A stretch of DNA of 64,000 nucleotides from Marinimicrobium koreense. Its GTDB lineage: Bacteria > Pseudomonadota > Gammaproteobacteria > Pseudomonadales > Cellvibrionaceae. The stretch is taken from NCBI RefSeq assembly GCF_003762925.1, contig NZ_RJUK01000001.1:2542001-2606000 (forward strand), given 5' to 3'. Of the stretch, positions 34,665-45,259 are shown in pieces. Numbering within the stretch: position 1 is the first letter of the stretch; each line of letters starts with the position of its first letter. The notes below the pieces were generated by a model. The model made no database searches. It was not told the origin of the DNA and saw nothing but the letters and a program-made list of their open reading frames with translations. Made by a program: the position numbers and the translations under genes.

Positions 34665-35390
34665 CTACTCAGAGACCGGGGCCCGGTACAGCAAATCCCA
34701 CACACCATGCCCCAGACGGGCACCGCGCTGTTCAAATTTGGTGATGGGGCGGTAGTCGGGACGCTCCGCGTATTGCCCCGGTGCCACCGCATTGGTGAAT
34801 CCCGGAGCCACCTCCATCACCGCCTGCATATGCTCGGCGTAATTCTGCCAGTCCGTCGCCAGATGAAAAACACCGCCGGGCTTGAGCTTGGTGCGCACCT
34901 TTTCGACAAAGGCCGGCTGTACGATGCGCCGCTTATGATGTTTCTTTTTGTGCCAAGGATCGGGGAAATACAGCTGAAAGCGATCAATGCTGCCCTCCGG
35001 GATGCAGTCATCCAGAACATCAATGGCGTCCGCCATATACACCCGGAGGTTATCCAGCCCGGCATCGGCAGCACCTTTGATGAGTCGCCCCACGCCGGGC
35101 GGATGCACCTCGATGCCGATAAAGTCTTTGTCCGGCTCCTGCTGTGCCATGGCCAGCAGAGAATCGCCCATCCCAAAACCGATTTCCAGCACCCGAGGGG
35201 CCACGCGGCCAAAGGTGGCCTCCAGATCCAGTCGTCCATGGTGAAGGCTCAGCCCGTAACGGGGCCAGCAATCGTCAAAGGCCGCCCGCTGCCCCTCGGT
35301 AATGCGCCCGGCCCGAATCACGTAGCTTCGAATAGCCTTGGGTTTGTACTCCGGACGAATCATCAGCCGGCTGTCATCTTGTTCAGTCAT
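34665..35390 (-). CDS. trmB: tRNA (guanosine(46)-N7)-methyltransferase TrmB
   Basis: The chosen start is ATG 35390 (MTEQDD), giving 241 residues. A GTG three codons earlier is possible. SAM-binding motif EIGFGMGDSLL lies at about 74-84. The TrmB signature FPDPWHKKKHHKRR lies at about 147-160 and the C-terminal TKFEQRG at about 222-228. It makes m7G46 in tRNA variable loops. It lies 43 bases after the DUF423 gene and is probably co-transcribed. Confidence 0.95.
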   Translation of the reverse strand: MTEQDDSRLMIRPEYKPKAIRSYVIRAGRITEGQRAAFDDCWPRYGLSLHHGRLDLEATFGRVAPRVLEIGFGMGDSLLAMAQQEPDKDFIGIEVHPPGVGRLIKGAADAGLDNLRVYMADAIDVLDDCIPEGSIDRFQLYFPDPWHKKKHHKRRIVQPAFVEKVRTKLKPGGVFHLATDWQNYAEHMQAVMEVAPGFTNAVAPGQYAERPDYRPITKFEQRGARLGHGVWDLLYRAPVSE

Positions 35391-35433
35391 GAATTCCACT
35401 ATCGTCGAATGAGTTGAGGCTTCCCAGGTCGCC

Positions 35434-35814
35434 TCAGGTTTTCAGGGCCCGAATGCCCACCGCCAGCAACAGGACCCAGCCCATCATGAAACACAGGCCA
35501 CCCAGAGGTGTCACCGGCCCCAGCCAGCGCGGACCGCCCAGAGCCAACCCATAGAGGCTACCGGAGAACAGCAACACCCCGAGGACAAAGGCCCAACCGG
35601 CGGTCAGCAGGGAGAGCGTCGGGCCAAACCAGCGCAGCAGCGCAACCACCGCCAGCAGCGCCAGAGCGTGGTACATCTGATACTGAACCCCGGTCTCAAA
35701 CGCCGACAGGGCGGACGCCGGCAGCCGGGCTTTCAGCCCGTGGGCGGCGAAGGCGCCGAGCATGACCGATAGCAGACCAAACAACGCGGCCAACACCAAA
35801 AACACAGCCGCCAT
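35434..35814 (-). CDS. DUF423 membrane protein (YgdD-like)
   Basis: The protein has 126 residues, mostly four transmembrane helices. The conserved DUF423 start (GAFAAHGLKARL) and YQMYHALALL block are present, with the ending SGSLYGLALGGPRWLGPVTPLGGLCFMMGW typical of the family. The function is unknown. A bidirectional hairpin terminator separates it from rpoH. Confidence 0.9.
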   Translation of the reverse strand: MAAVFLVLAALFGLLSVMLGAFAAHGLKARLPASALSAFETGVQYQMYHALALLAVVALLRWFGPTLSLLTAGWAFVLGVLLFSGSLYGLALGGPRWLGPVTPLGGLCFMMGWVLLLAVGIRALKT

Positions 35815-35848
35815 AGCGCACCGCTCCCCATAAAAAGTTCAGTTACAC

Positions 35849-35876
35849 AAAAAAGCCGCGCGAGGCGCGGCTTTTT
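35849..35876 (-). terminator. Rho-independent terminator after rpoH
   Basis: A GCCGCGC/GCGCGGC stem with a short GAG-type loop is flanked by A-runs and T-runs on both sides, so it could work in either direction. It sits 24 bases after the rpoH stop, and on that strand a T-run follows the stem. Confidence 0.9.
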
Positions 35877-35899
35877 CGAGGGCCATTGGCGGCGCTTGA

Positions 35900-36757
35900 T
35901 CAGGCAGCCAGTATGGCAGTTTTCACCTTCTTCATGGCGTTCTTTTCCAGCTGACGGATGCGCTCGGCGGATACGCCGTACTCATCGGCCAGCTCGTGCA
36001 GGGTGGCCTTGCTTTCGCTCAGCCAGCGCCGCTGCAGAATCGCCCGGCTTCGATCGTCCAGGGTTTCCAGCGCCTTCTCCAGGTTGTTGACGCTGTTTTC
36101 CTCCCAGTTGGCGTCTTCCAACTGGGTGGCGGGATCATACCGCTTGTCTTCGAGGTAGTGGACCGGGGCCACGTAGTGGCTGTCGTCATCGTCCTCCTCA
36201 CCGGCATCGAAGGCCGCATCGTAAGAAGAAAGACGCCCTTCCATCTCACGCACATGCTTGACGTCTACGCCCAGATCCTCAGCCACCGCTTCGGCTTCAT
36301 CGTTGTTCAGCCACGCCAGACGCTTCTTGGCACCGCGCAGGTTGAAGAACAGCTTGCGCTGGGCCTTGGTGGTGGCCACTTTCACAATGCGCCAGTTGCG
36401 CAGAATGAACTCGTGAATCTCCGCCTTGATCCAGTGCACAGCAAAGGACACCAGACGCACACCCTTCTCCGGATTGAAGCGCTTGACCGCCTTCATCAGG
36501 CCGACGTTGCCCTCCTGGATCAGATCCCCCAAGGGCAGGCCGTAACCGTTGTAAGAGCGAGCGATGTGTACCACAAAGCGCAGGTGCGACATCACCAGAT
36601 GACGCGCCGCTTCGAGGTTGCCATTGTAGTACAGGTCCTCCGCCAGCTTCTGCTCCTCTTCCGCGGCCAAAACCGGGAAGGCGCTGACAGCCTGAACGTA
36701 GGCATTTAGGTTTCCACCGGGGGAAAGTACCCCGGCCGGCATCAGGCCAGTGCTCAT
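35900..36757 (-). CDS. rpoH: RNA polymerase sigma-32 factor RpoH
   Basis: The protein has 285 residues. Region 2 contains [24 protein letters not shown] with the sigma-32 type box, and region 4 has the helix-turn-helix near [25 protein letters not shown]. It directs heat-shock gene transcription. It follows ftsX in the usual gammaproteobacterial order ftsY-ftsE-ftsX-rpoH. A strong ribosome site (AGGAGG) precedes the ATG. Its own promoter lies directly upstream (36787-36815). Confidence 0.97.
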   Translation of the reverse strand: MSTGLMPAGVLSPGGNLNAYVQAVSAFPVLAAEEEQKLAEDLYYNGNLEAARHLVMSHLRFVVHIARSYNGYGLPLGDLIQEGNVGLMKAVKRFNPEKGVRLVSFAVHWIKAEIHEFILRNWRIVKVATTKAQRKLFFNLRGAKKRLAWLNNDEAEAVAEDLGVDVKHVREMEGRLSSYDAAFDAGEEDDDDSHYVAPVHYLEDKRYDPATQLEDANWEENSVNNLEKALETLDDRSRAILQRRWLSESKATLHELADEYGVSAERIRQLEKNAMKKVKTAILAA

Positions 36758-36786
36758 TCACTTACCTCCTGAGAATTTGACCGTTG

Positions 36787-36815
36787 AGTGTAGCACTGCA
36801 GGGTTAGACTGCCAA
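36787..36815 (-). promoter_or_regulatory. Putative sigma-70 promoter of rpoH
   Basis: Read on the minus strand, a -35 of TTGGCA and an extended -10 of TGCTACACT are separated by 17 bases. The -10 lies about 30 bases before the rpoH ATG. The match is 5 of 6 at -35 and 4 of 6 at -10. Confidence 0.6.
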
Positions 36816-36888
36816 GCCCTGAAAAGTTCCCTTGCCTTAGCATAAAAACCTTACGAATCAGTGGGTTAGGGTAAATATAGAGGTTTGG

Positions 36889-37030
36889 GGTGACGGCGGA
36901 TGCGGGTTATGCCGCTGCGCTCGGACCCTGCGGGTAACGGCGGATGCGCTTCGCTTATCCGCCCTACGGCCGAGCGCAGCGGTATAAATCCACGTAGGGC
37001 GGATAAGTGCGTAAGCACGCATCCGCCGCC
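36889..37030. repeat. Cluster of short palindromic (REP-like) repeats between rpoH and ftsX
   Basis: Two copies of one palindromic unit lie in opposite orientation: GGCGGATGCG...CCGCCCTAC at 36939-36967 and its inverse at 36994-37027. A related GGCGGATGCGG piece is at 36894-36904. Between them GCCGCTGCGCTCGG (36911-36924) and CCGAGCGCAGCGG (36970-36982) are also complementary. A third copy of the unit is at 43012-43042. It may stabilise or end the ftsX transcript. Confidence 0.8.
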
Positions 37031-37053
37031 ACCACGCTATGACACTGAATACG

Positions 37054-38061
37054 TCAACGCGGCTCTATCTGGATCAAATGCCGCGCCACCGCCAACCAGG
37101 CCCCCACCAACCCGAGCAGGCCGGACAGCAGCACCAGCTGAAGGCTCTGGGTCAGATCCAACCCCTGAAGACGAAAATCACTCTGGTACAGGTCCGCCAA
37201 TCGGGCCACCGGCCCGGACAGCCACCACAGCCCCAACGCCAGCAACACCAGCGCCAGAATGCCGCCACCGAGGCCGTACCAGAAGCCGGTATACAGGAAG
37301 GGGCGGCGCACAAACGCATCGGTGCCGCCCACCAGCTTGACCACCAGAATCTCGTCCCGGCGGTTCTCAATGGCCAGGCGGATGGTATTGCCCACCGCCA
37401 GCAGCACCCCCAGAGCCAGTAGCGCCGCCAGAGCGAGCACCACCCGCTGGCCGAGCACCATCATTTCCTGCAGGCGCTTGACCCAGGCCATATCCAGGCG
37501 CGCTTCGGCCACGATGGCCTGCCCGGACAGGTGATCCCGCAGCTCGGTGAGCGCCTCCGGGTCATTGGTGGCCGGACGCACCAGCAGCACATCCGGCAAC
37601 GGGTTCTCATCCAGCCCCTCCAGCACCCGACCGAGGCCCGAATAGGACTTGAACTCCTCCAGTGCCGCACTGGGTGGCACATGCTCCACCTGGTCCACCC
37701 GCGCATCCTCGTTCAGCGAGGTACGCAGCGCGTCAATCGCCTCAGGACGGGAATCCCGCACCAGAAAAACCGACATCTGCCCGGAATCCTGCCAGCTGTA
37801 ACCCAGATTCTGGACGTTGCTCAACACCAGATACAGCGCGGCGGGCAGGGCCACGGCGACGGCCACCACCAGCCAGGTGAGCAAGCTCTGCAGGGGCGTG
37901 CGAAACAGCCGCTGCAGACTCTCCACCGCAGTCGTGCTGTGGTGGGCCTGCCAGGAATCGAGCCGATCGGTCAGCCGGGTGCGACTCTGACTCGCGCCCT
38001 GGCTGCGTGGCTTCGCCGCCGGAGCGGCGGTTTTACGGGCAGTGGGTCGACGGGGGCTCAC
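37054..38061 (-). CDS. ftsX: Cell-division permease-like protein FtsX
   Basis: The protein has 335 residues from GTG 38061, which overlaps the ftsE stop as GTGA. A basic, Ala/Pro-rich cytoplasmic N-terminus leads to a first helix (about 62-82). The large periplasmic loop (about 85-215) follows, then three helices (about 215-240, 262-288, 308-330). FtsX with FtsE activates septal peptidoglycan hydrolases. The order ftsY-ftsE-ftsX-rpoH is conserved in gammaproteobacteria. Confidence 0.95.
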   Translation of the reverse strand: MSPRRPTARKTAAPAAKPRSQGASQSRTRLTDRLDSWQAHHSTTAVESLQRLFRTPLQSLLTWLVVAVAVALPAALYLVLSNVQNLGYSWQDSGQMSVFLVRDSRPEAIDALRTSLNEDARVDQVEHVPPSAALEEFKSYSGLGRVLEGLDENPLPDVLLVRPATNDPEALTELRDHLSGQAIVAEARLDMAWVKRLQEMMVLGQRVVLALAALLALGVLLAVGNTIRLAIENRRDEILVVKLVGGTDAFVRRPFLYTGFWYGLGGGILALVLLALGLWWLSGPVARLADLYQSDFRLQGLDLTQSLQLVLLSGLLGLVGAWLAVARHLIQIEPR

Positions 38062-38726
38062 GGCAGGACTCCATCGTGTGCCACCTGACCGCCGGAGAGG
38101 CCGAGCACCCGTTTGTTCATGCGCTTGAGCAGGGCCAGATCGTGACTGGCGATCATCACCGTCACACCCACTTCGTTGAACTGCTCGAACAGGTTCATGA
38201 TATCCGCGGACAGCTCAGGGTCCAGGTTACCGGTCGGTTCATCCGCCAGCAGCAGCGGCGGCTTGTTGACCACGGCCCGGGCAATGCCCACCCGCTGTTG
38301 TTCACCACCGGAGAGCATGATCGGGTTGTGCCGCTCCTTGCTGAGCAGCCCCACCTTGTCCAGCGCCGCACGCACCCGACGGCCGACTTCCGAAGCCTGA
38401 TAGCCGGCAATCTGCAGGGGCAGGGCGACGTTATCGAACACCGTGCGGTCGAACAGCAATTGGTGGTTCTGAAAAACCACGCCCACCTTGCGGCGGAAGT
38501 AAGGAATATGTCGGCGAGACAGCCGGTTGAGGTTGCGATCATCAATGAACACCTGCCCCTGGGTGGGGCGCTCCATCAGCATGATCAGCTTCATCAGGGT
38601 ACTTTTACCCGCCCCGGAATGACCGGTGAGAAACAGCATCTCCCCCCGGGCCACGTCGAAACTGACCCGGGAAAGGGCATCCTGGCCGCTGCCGTAGCGT
38701 TTGCTGACGTTATCGAACCGAATCAC
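38058..38726 (-). CDS. ftsE: Cell-division ATP-binding protein FtsE
   Basis: The protein has 222 residues from GTG 38726. It is an ABC ATPase with Walker [10 protein letters not shown] (about 36-44), signature [14 protein letters not shown] (about 138-151), Walker [13 protein letters not shown] (about 159-170) and switch His195 near ASHDLALL. It pairs with FtsX. It starts 17 bases after the ftsY stop. Confidence 0.96.
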   Translation of the reverse strand: MIRFDNVSKRYGSGQDALSRVSFDVARGEMLFLTGHSGAGKSTLMKLIMLMERPTQGQVFIDDRNLNRLSRRHIPYFRRKVGVVFQNHQLLFDRTVFDNVALPLQIAGYQASEVGRRVRAALDKVGLLSKERHNPIMLSGGEQQRVGIARAVVNKPPLLLADEPTGNLDPELSADIMNLFEQFNEVGVTVMIASHDLALLKRMNKRVLGLSGGQVAHDGVLP

Positions 38727-38743
38727 GCGGACACTCTCCTCGG

Positions 38744-39895
38744 TCAGCCGCGCTGCTCGCCAAACAGGGCATTGACGAACGGCTCGGCGGCGAAGGGTTG
38801 CAGATCATCCACCCCCTCGCCGACGCCGATAAAGCGCACCGGCAAATTGAACTCCTTGCTGAGCGCGAAGATCACACCGCCCTTGGCGGTGCCATCAAGT
38901 TTGGTCAGCACCAGCCCGGTGACGCCGGCGGACTGAATGAATTCCCGCGCCTGACTGACCGCGTTCTGGCCGGTGCCTGCATCGAGCACCAGGAGCACTT
39001 CATGGGGGGCGGTCTCGTCAATTTTGGCCATGACCCGTTTGACCTTGGCCAGCTCGTCCATCAGGTGACTTTTGTTGTGCAGCCGACCGGCGGTATCGGC
39101 AATCAGCACGTCGGTGCCGCGGGCCTTGGCGGCCTGCAGCGCGTCGAACACCACCGAGGCACTGTCCGCCCCGGTGTGCTGGGCGATCACCGGCACATTA
39201 TTGCGCTCGCCCCAAACCTGGAGCTGCTCAACAGCGGCCGCCCGGAAGGTATCCCCGGCGGCGAGCATGACTTTTTTGTCCTGGTTTTGCAGATGTTTGG
39301 CCAGCTTGCCGATGGTGGTGGTTTTACCCACGCCGTTCACACCCACCACCAGAATCACATAGGGGGTTCTGGATGAGTCAACCACCAGGGGCGACTCCAC
39401 CGGCGCCAGCAATTCCGACAACTGCTCGCGCAGGGCCTTGAACAGGGACTCGGGGTCATTCAACTGCTTGCGAGCGACCCGGTCAGTCAGGTTGTCGATG
39501 ATGTCGGTGGTGGCCTCATAGCCCACATCGGCCACCAGCAATTGGGATTCGATTTCCTCCAGCAGCTCATCGTCGATGGTCTTACTGCCCAGAATCAGAT
39601 TCCCCAGCCCCTCGGAAAAGTGGCTGCTGGTGCGGCTCAGGCCGGCCTTGATACGGGCGAACAGGCCTTTTTTGGGCTTGGGGTCTTCCGGGGTGTCGCG
39701 GGCCGGGTCGGACGCAGCCTGTTGGGGCTCAGCCTCTCCAGACTTTCCAGACTCTGCGGGCTCTCTAGACGCTGAGGGCTCTTCAGTCGCTGATGGCTCT
39801 ACCGACTCAGGCGCCTCCGGTGACGATGCCTCGGATGAGGGTTCCTGGCCTTCGGACGCCTCGGGCGTAGGCTTCTTGCGTTTGAAAAACAACAT
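38744..39895 (-). CDS. ftsY: Signal recognition particle receptor FtsY
   Basis: The protein has 383 residues with an acidic Glu/Ser/Pro N-terminus (about 1-75) followed by the NG domain. GTPase motifs are GVNGVGKTTTIGKLA, DTAGRLHNK and TKLDGTAKGG. It receives SRP-bound ribosomes at the membrane. It is the first gene of the ftsY-ftsE-ftsX run and diverges from rsmD across a 79-base intergenic space. Confidence 0.97.
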   Translation of the reverse strand: MLFFKRKKPTPEASEGQEPSSEASSPEAPESVEPSATEEPSASREPAESGKSGEAEPQQAASDPARDTPEDPKPKKGLFARIKAGLSRTSSHFSEGLGNLILGSKTIDDELLEEIESQLLVADVGYEATTDIIDNLTDRVARKQLNDPESLFKALREQLSELLAPVESPLVVDSSRTPYVILVVGVNGVGKTTTIGKLAKHLQNQDKKVMLAAGDTFRAAAVEQLQVWGERNNVPVIAQHTGADSASVVFDALQAAKARGTDVLIADTAGRLHNKSHLMDELAKVKRVMAKIDETAPHEVLLVLDAGTGQNAVSQAREFIQSAGVTGLVLTKLDGTAKGGVIFALSKEFNLPVRFIGVGEGVDDLQPFAAEPFVNALFGEQRG

Positions 39896-39974
39896 AAGCG
39901 AACGGGTCTACCTTTAAGGAACGGGCGGAAAGGCGCTATCCTACCACTTCTACCCGGTTCAGAGAGAGGCCCCA

Positions 39975-41163
<1,189 letters not shown>

Positions 41164-41165
41164 GC

Positions 41166-42104
41166 ATGATCCGCGACTCGCTTTTCGGTCGCCGCCACTG
41201 GGTCATCGCCACGGCGGTGTTCTGCTGTTTTCTCTGGGGTAGTGCCTATCCCGCGATCAAAACCGGCTACCAGTTGATGGCCATGGCGGCCACCGACACC
41301 GCCTCCCAGATGCTGTTTGCCGGCTACCGGTTTCTCGGCTCCGGCGTCATTCTGCTGGTATTGGCGGCCCTGATGGGCAAGTCCCTGTGGCGCTTCTCCG
41401 CCCGCGAGTGGGGTCAGCTCGCTCTGCTAGGGCTGCTGCAGACCACGCTTCAGTATGTGTTTTTCTACATTGGCCTGGCCCACGCCACGGGCGTCAAAGC
41501 GGCGATCATGAATTCCACCGGCACCTTCTTTACGGTGCTGCTCGCGCATTTCATTTACCGCAACGACAAGCTCAGTACCGGCCGAAGCCTCGGCTGTCTG
41601 ATCGGCTTTGCGGGGGTGGTACTGATCAACCTGGGGCAGGGCCCCCTGGACTTTGATGTCACCCTGCTGGGCGAGGGTTTTATCGCCATCGCTGCCCTGG
41701 TGCTGTCGATCTCCCTGATGTACGGCAAGCGCTTGTCCCAACACATCGACCCGATGGTCATGACCGCCCAACAGTTGACCATCGGCGGCGTGGTTCTGAT
41801 TGGTATTGGGTTGAGCGGCGGTGGAGATATTCCCCGGCTTACTGCCACCAGCGGGGTGTTGTTTTTCTATCTGATGGCACTGTCCGCCGCGGCCTTTGCG
41901 CTGTGGAGCTTCCTGCTCAAGCACAACCCCGTGGGGCAGGTGATTCCCTTCCAGTTTCTGATTCCGATCTTCGGCGCGGGCCTCTCGGCGCTGTTTCTCG
42001 GGGAAACCATCCTGGCCTGGAAAAACCTGCTGGCGCTGGTCTTGGTTTGCGGGGGGATCTGGTTGGTGACGCGGCCCGCATCACCCATGACCGTTCAGCG
42101 CTGA
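41166..42104 (+). CDS. DMT-superfamily (EamA) transporter
   Basis: The protein has 312 residues with ten transmembrane helices and two EamA halves (about 12-150 and 165-305). The fold is that of drug/metabolite exporters, and the substrate is unknown. It starts two bases after the coaD stop. Its 3' end converges with mutM and overlaps it by 10 bases. Confidence 0.9.
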   Translation: MIRDSLFGRRHWVIATAVFCCFLWGSAYPAIKTGYQLMAMAATDTASQMLFAGYRFLGSGVILLVLAALMGKSLWRFSAREWGQLALLGLLQTTLQYVFFYIGLAHATGVKAAIMNSTGTFFTVLLAHFIYRNDKLSTGRSLGCLIGFAGVVLINLGQGPLDFDVTLLGEGFIAIAALVLSISLMYGKRLSQHIDPMVMTAQQLTIGGVVLIGIGLSGGGDIPRLTATSGVLFFYLMALSAAAFALWSFLLKHNPVGQVIPFQFLIPIFGAGLSALFLGETILAWKNLLALVLVCGGIWLVTRPASPMTVQR

Positions 42105-42907
42105 CAGTCGGTGCAATACACCGTCGTCCGGTTGTTCATCCGGATTTCTTTCAGCGCCTTACCGCACTGCTTGCAGGGCTCGGTGCCTCGACCATAAACC
42201 AGCAACTGCTGTTTGAAGTAGCCCGGCTGGCCATCGCCGCCAACGAAGTCCCTCAACGTAGTGCCACCTTGATCAATGGAGCGTTGCAGCACAAATCGAA
42301 TTTGCGCAACCAACAGTTCGCTCTGCCGCTTGGTCAGCGTTGAGGCTTTCCGGATGGGCTTGATTCCCGCCATATACAGCGCCTCGTTGGCGTAGATGTT
42401 TCCCACCCCCACGACGGTTTTACTGTCCATCAGAAACTGCTTGATGGGAACCCGGCGCTTGCGACTGCGCTGGAATAAGTACTCAGGCGTAAAGTCCTCT
42501 CCCAACGGTTCCGGCCCGAGGCTTGCCAGCAGGCTGTGCCCGTAGGGATCCGATTCTACCCAGAGCAGGCAACCAAAGCGGCGCGGGTCACAGTAGCGCA
42601 GCACACGGTTGCCAAAGGCGATATCGAAGTGATCGTGAAAGCGCGGCGGCTCGTCAGGTTTTACGATGCGCAGACTGCCGGACATACCCAGGTGAATCAG
42701 TGCGGTGCCACTGTCGAACCCCAGCAGCAGGTATTTCCCCCGACGTCCGACCTCGCGCAGTCGCTTGCCCTGTATTGCCGCCGCGAGCGGTTCGGATACC
42801 GGCCAGCGCAGCTTGGGCTGACGGATGGCGACCTCGGTAACGGTTCGGCCTTCGATGTGGGGAGCAATACCCCGGCGGGTGGTTTCGACTTCGGGTAGTT
42901 CGGGCAT
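42095..42907 (-). CDS. mutM: Formamidopyrimidine-DNA glycosylase MutM (Fpg)
   Basis: The chosen start is ATG 42907, giving 270 residues and the essential MPELPEVETTRRG N-terminus, where Pro2 is the catalytic residue and Glu3 the partner. Lys58 lies in GRRGKYL. The C-terminal zinc finger (CKQCGKAL...CTDCQR) is intact. It removes 8-oxoguanine. The open frame upstream to 43237 is not protein-like. It converges with the DMT transporter. Confidence 0.97.
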   Translation of the reverse strand: MPELPEVETTRRGIAPHIEGRTVTEVAIRQPKLRWPVSEPLAAAIQGKRLREVGRRGKYLLLGFDSGTALIHLGMSGSLRIVKPDEPPRFHDHFDIAFGNRVLRYCDPRRFGCLLWVESDPYGHSLLASLGPEPLGEDFTPEYLFQRSRKRRVPIKQFLMDSKTVVGVGNIYANEALYMAGIKPIRKASTLTKRQSELLVAQIRFVLQRSIDQGGTTLRDFVGGDGQPGYFKQQLLVYGRGTEPCKQCGKALKEIRMNNRTTVYCTDCQR

Positions 42908-43011
42908 AGCAATCTGGGGGGTTGGGTTTGGCCGGGTACTATAGCACGCTCTGGGGTCGTGTTGACCGGGGGAGGTTTTGGTATGGCGTGCGCGCTCTGC
43001 GGTTGGGTGAC

Positions 43012-43042
43012 GGCGGATGCGGCTACGCATTATCCGCCCTAC
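43012..43042 (+). repeat. REP-like palindrome upstream of mutM
   Basis: GGCGGATGCGG, a short loop, then TTATCCGCCCTAC: the same unit as at 36939 and 36994. It sits between phoR and mutM, both on the minus strand. Confidence 0.75.
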
Positions 43043-43076
43043 GCGGCCCACGGGTGTGGGGCGCCGCATGGGCGCC

Positions 43077-44366
43077 TTACTCGGTGGGGGGCTGGCTGAA
43101 GATGCAGGTGAAGGTGCTGCCCACGCCCACTTCGCTGCTGATCTGCAGCTCTCCGTCGTGGCGCAGCAGGACATGTTTGACGATGGCCAGGCCCAAGCCG
43201 GTGCCACCGGTGCCGCTGTTGCGGCTCTGTTCCACACGGTAAAAGCGCTGGGTCAAGTGCGGAATGTGTTTGCTATCGAAACCCGGGCCGTTGTCCTGCA
43301 CGGAGAAAAAAATCTGCCGGTGCGCCTGCCACAAGCGCATGGCAATCTTGCCACCGGCCGGAGTGTATTTCACGGCATTGGTTACCAGGTTGGAGAAGGC
43401 ACTGTGCAGTTCTTTTTCGTTGCCCATAAGCTGCAAGTCGGGCGACTCGCATTTCAGTGAAATTTCATGCCCTCGTTCGCCACTGAGTGCCGTGGCCTCG
43501 GAGCGAATCGCTTGCAGTAACGGTTCCAACTTCACCGGCTTGTGGTTGTAACCCGACTCCGTGGTTTCCAGTTTGGACAAGGTAATCAAGTCGTTGATCA
43601 ACAGCGACATGCGCTTTGATTGCTGCTGCATCTGATCCAGCGCCCGCCGCCATGGCGGCGTCAGATCGGTACCACTGTCCGACAGGGTTTCCAGGTAGCC
43701 ACTGATGACGGTCAGCGGGGTGCGCAGCTCGTGGCTGACGTTGGCCACAAAGTCCTGACGCATCTGTTCCAGCTTATGCAGTTGAGTCACATCACGCACC
43801 ACGATCAGTCGTTCGTTGCGGCCAAAGCGGGTGATCTGAAACTGCAGACGTTTGGAGGTGAAACGTGGCGAGGGAATTTCCAGCGGCTCGCTGTAGTTGC
43901 CCTCTTCGAAGTAATTCACAAACTTGGGGTGGCGAATGAAGTTGATGACCGATTTGCCCTGATCACTGCTGTGAAAACCGAGTAGTCTCTGGGCGGAGGG
44001 ATTCCACCAGTCCAGGCAGCCGCGCCAGTCGAGCACAATCACGCCATCGCGCAGCGCCGCGCTGGTTTCCTGAACACGGTTGATGACCGCCTGCAGGCTG
44101 TTTTTCTCCTGCACCTGACGGCGTTGCAGGTGATAGATATTGTCGAACAGGTCGCCCCAGATACCGCTCGATTCCGGTGGCGGCTCGTCATTGTTGCGCA
44201 GCAACCATTTATTCAACCGGCGGATCTGCCACACCATCCAGGAGACGTACAGCAGACTGCCCGCCAGTAGTGCCCACACCACATGATCGAACCAGAAGCC
44301 GACCAGGGCGCACAGGAAAAGGATTATCAGCAGGCGCCGAACTTCGACGCTGTAACCACGCAGCAA
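43077..44366 (-). CDS. phoR: Phosphate regulon sensor histidine kinase PhoR
   Basis: The protein has 429 residues from TTG 44366, with GAGG nine bases upstream. Two N-terminal transmembrane helices (about 10-50), a PAS domain (about 95-200), HisKA with phospho-acceptor His212 (NVSHELRTPLT) and a HATPase domain (about 310-425, NLVTNAVKYTP, DNGPGF, GTGLGLAIVKH) are present. It senses phosphate status and phosphorylates PhoB. It starts 61 bases after the phoB stop. Confidence 0.95.
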   Translation of the reverse strand: MLRGYSVEVRRLLIILFLCALVGFWFDHVVWALLAGSLLYVSWMVWQIRRLNKWLLRNNDEPPPESSGIWGDLFDNIYHLQRRQVQEKNSLQAVINRVQETSAALRDGVIVLDWRGCLDWWNPSAQRLLGFHSSDQGKSVINFIRHPKFVNYFEEGNYSEPLEIPSPRFTSKRLQFQITRFGRNERLIVVRDVTQLHKLEQMRQDFVANVSHELRTPLTVISGYLETLSDSGTDLTPPWRRALDQMQQQSKRMSLLINDLITLSKLETTESGYNHKPVKLEPLLQAIRSEATALSGERGHEISLKCESPDLQLMGNEKELHSAFSNLVTNAVKYTPAGGKIAMRLWQAHRQIFFSVQDNGPGFDSKHIPHLTQRFYRVEQSRNSGTGGTGLGLAIVKHVLLRHDGELQISSEVGVGSTFTCIFSQPPTE

Positions 44367-44427
44367 AATAACCGGCCTCTTCAGGGAGCCAATGCACAGG
44401 CCCCGCGATTCAACGGATGTTCAGGAA

Positions 44428-45123
44428 TCAACCTGCCTGGGTCGAAAACCGGTAGCCGGTGCCGCGTACGGTCTGCACCAGATTCTCGTGGTCGTCTATG
44501 GCCAGAGCCTTGCGCAGGCGCCGGATGTGAACATCCACCGTGCGCTCCTCCACATAGACATTGCCACCCCAGACATGATCGAGCAACTGGCTGCGAGTAT
44601 AAGCTCTTTCCTGGTGCGTCAGGAAGAACTCCAGCAACCGATACTCGGTCGGGCCAATATCCACCGGCCGGTTGTTGATGGTGACCCGGTGGCTGGCGGG
44701 GTCCAGGCACAGGCCCTGAACCCGGATGGGATTGCCATTGACCTGGGGGTCGGCCCGGCGCAATACCGCTTTGAGGCGCGCCACCAACTCCCGGGGAGAG
44801 AAAGGCTTGGTGATGTAGTCGTCGGCGCCGACTTCCAGACCCTGGATCTTGTTATCTTCCTCACCCTTGGCGGTGAGCATGATGATGGGGACTTCCGCGG
44901 TCACCTCCTCGCGCTTGAGCCGGCGGGCCAACTCAATGCCACTGGTACCGGGCATCATCCAGTCCAGCAGCACCAGATCGGGCCGCTCGTCGACGATCAG
45001 CTCCAGCGCCTCCTGGGCATTACTGGCTTCGAGACACTCGTAATCCGCCATCTCCAGGGCCACCCGGAGCATGTCGCGAATTGCGGCTTCGTCGTCAACT
45101 ATGAGAATCCTGCGCCCTGCCAT
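44428..45123 (-). CDS. phoB: Phosphate regulon response regulator PhoB
   Basis: The protein has 231 residues. The receiver domain has acidic pair Asp10/Asp11, phosphorylation site Asp54 (LLDWMMPG), Thr84 and Lys106. The OmpR-type winged-helix domain (about 130-228, YRLLEFFLTHQERAYTRSQLLDHVWG) binds PHO boxes. A candidate PHO box lies about 100 bases upstream at 45224-45241, suggesting autoregulation. Confidence 0.96.
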   Translation of the reverse strand: MAGRRILIVDDEAAIRDMLRVALEMADYECLEASNAQEALELIVDERPDLVLLDWMMPGTSGIELARRLKREEVTAEVPIIMLTAKGEEDNKIQGLEVGADDYITKPFSPRELVARLKAVLRRADPQVNGNPIRVQGLCLDPASHRVTINNRPVDIGPTEYRLLEFFLTHQERAYTRSQLLDHVWGGNVYVEERTVDVHIRRLRKALAIDDHENLVQTVRGTGYRFSTQAG

Positions 45124-45223
45124 AATACCTGCCTGTCATCAGTGAACGATCGGGACGGCGGCATGACGCCGGCGCCCCGAGGTTGGAAATCAACCTTCGC
45201 GCCAGCGTATTTAATAAACTCAG

Positions 45224-45241
45224 TGTTACACAATTATGACA
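45224..45241 (-). promoter_or_regulatory. Candidate PHO box upstream of phoB
   Basis: On the minus strand the bases TTGTCATAATTGTGTAAC resemble the PHO consensus of two TGTCA-type half-sites 11 bases apart (first half-site perfect). A TATTAAAT-like -10 follows at a distance usual for PHO-driven promoters. Confidence 0.55.
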
Positions 45242-45259
45242 AAGCGGAAATGAATAAGG

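Noticed and set aside
42908-43237. N-terminal extension of mutM upstream of ATG 42907
   Set aside because: Fpg needs Pro2 after the initiator Met. The upstream frame is not conserved-looking and contains a REP-like palindrome.
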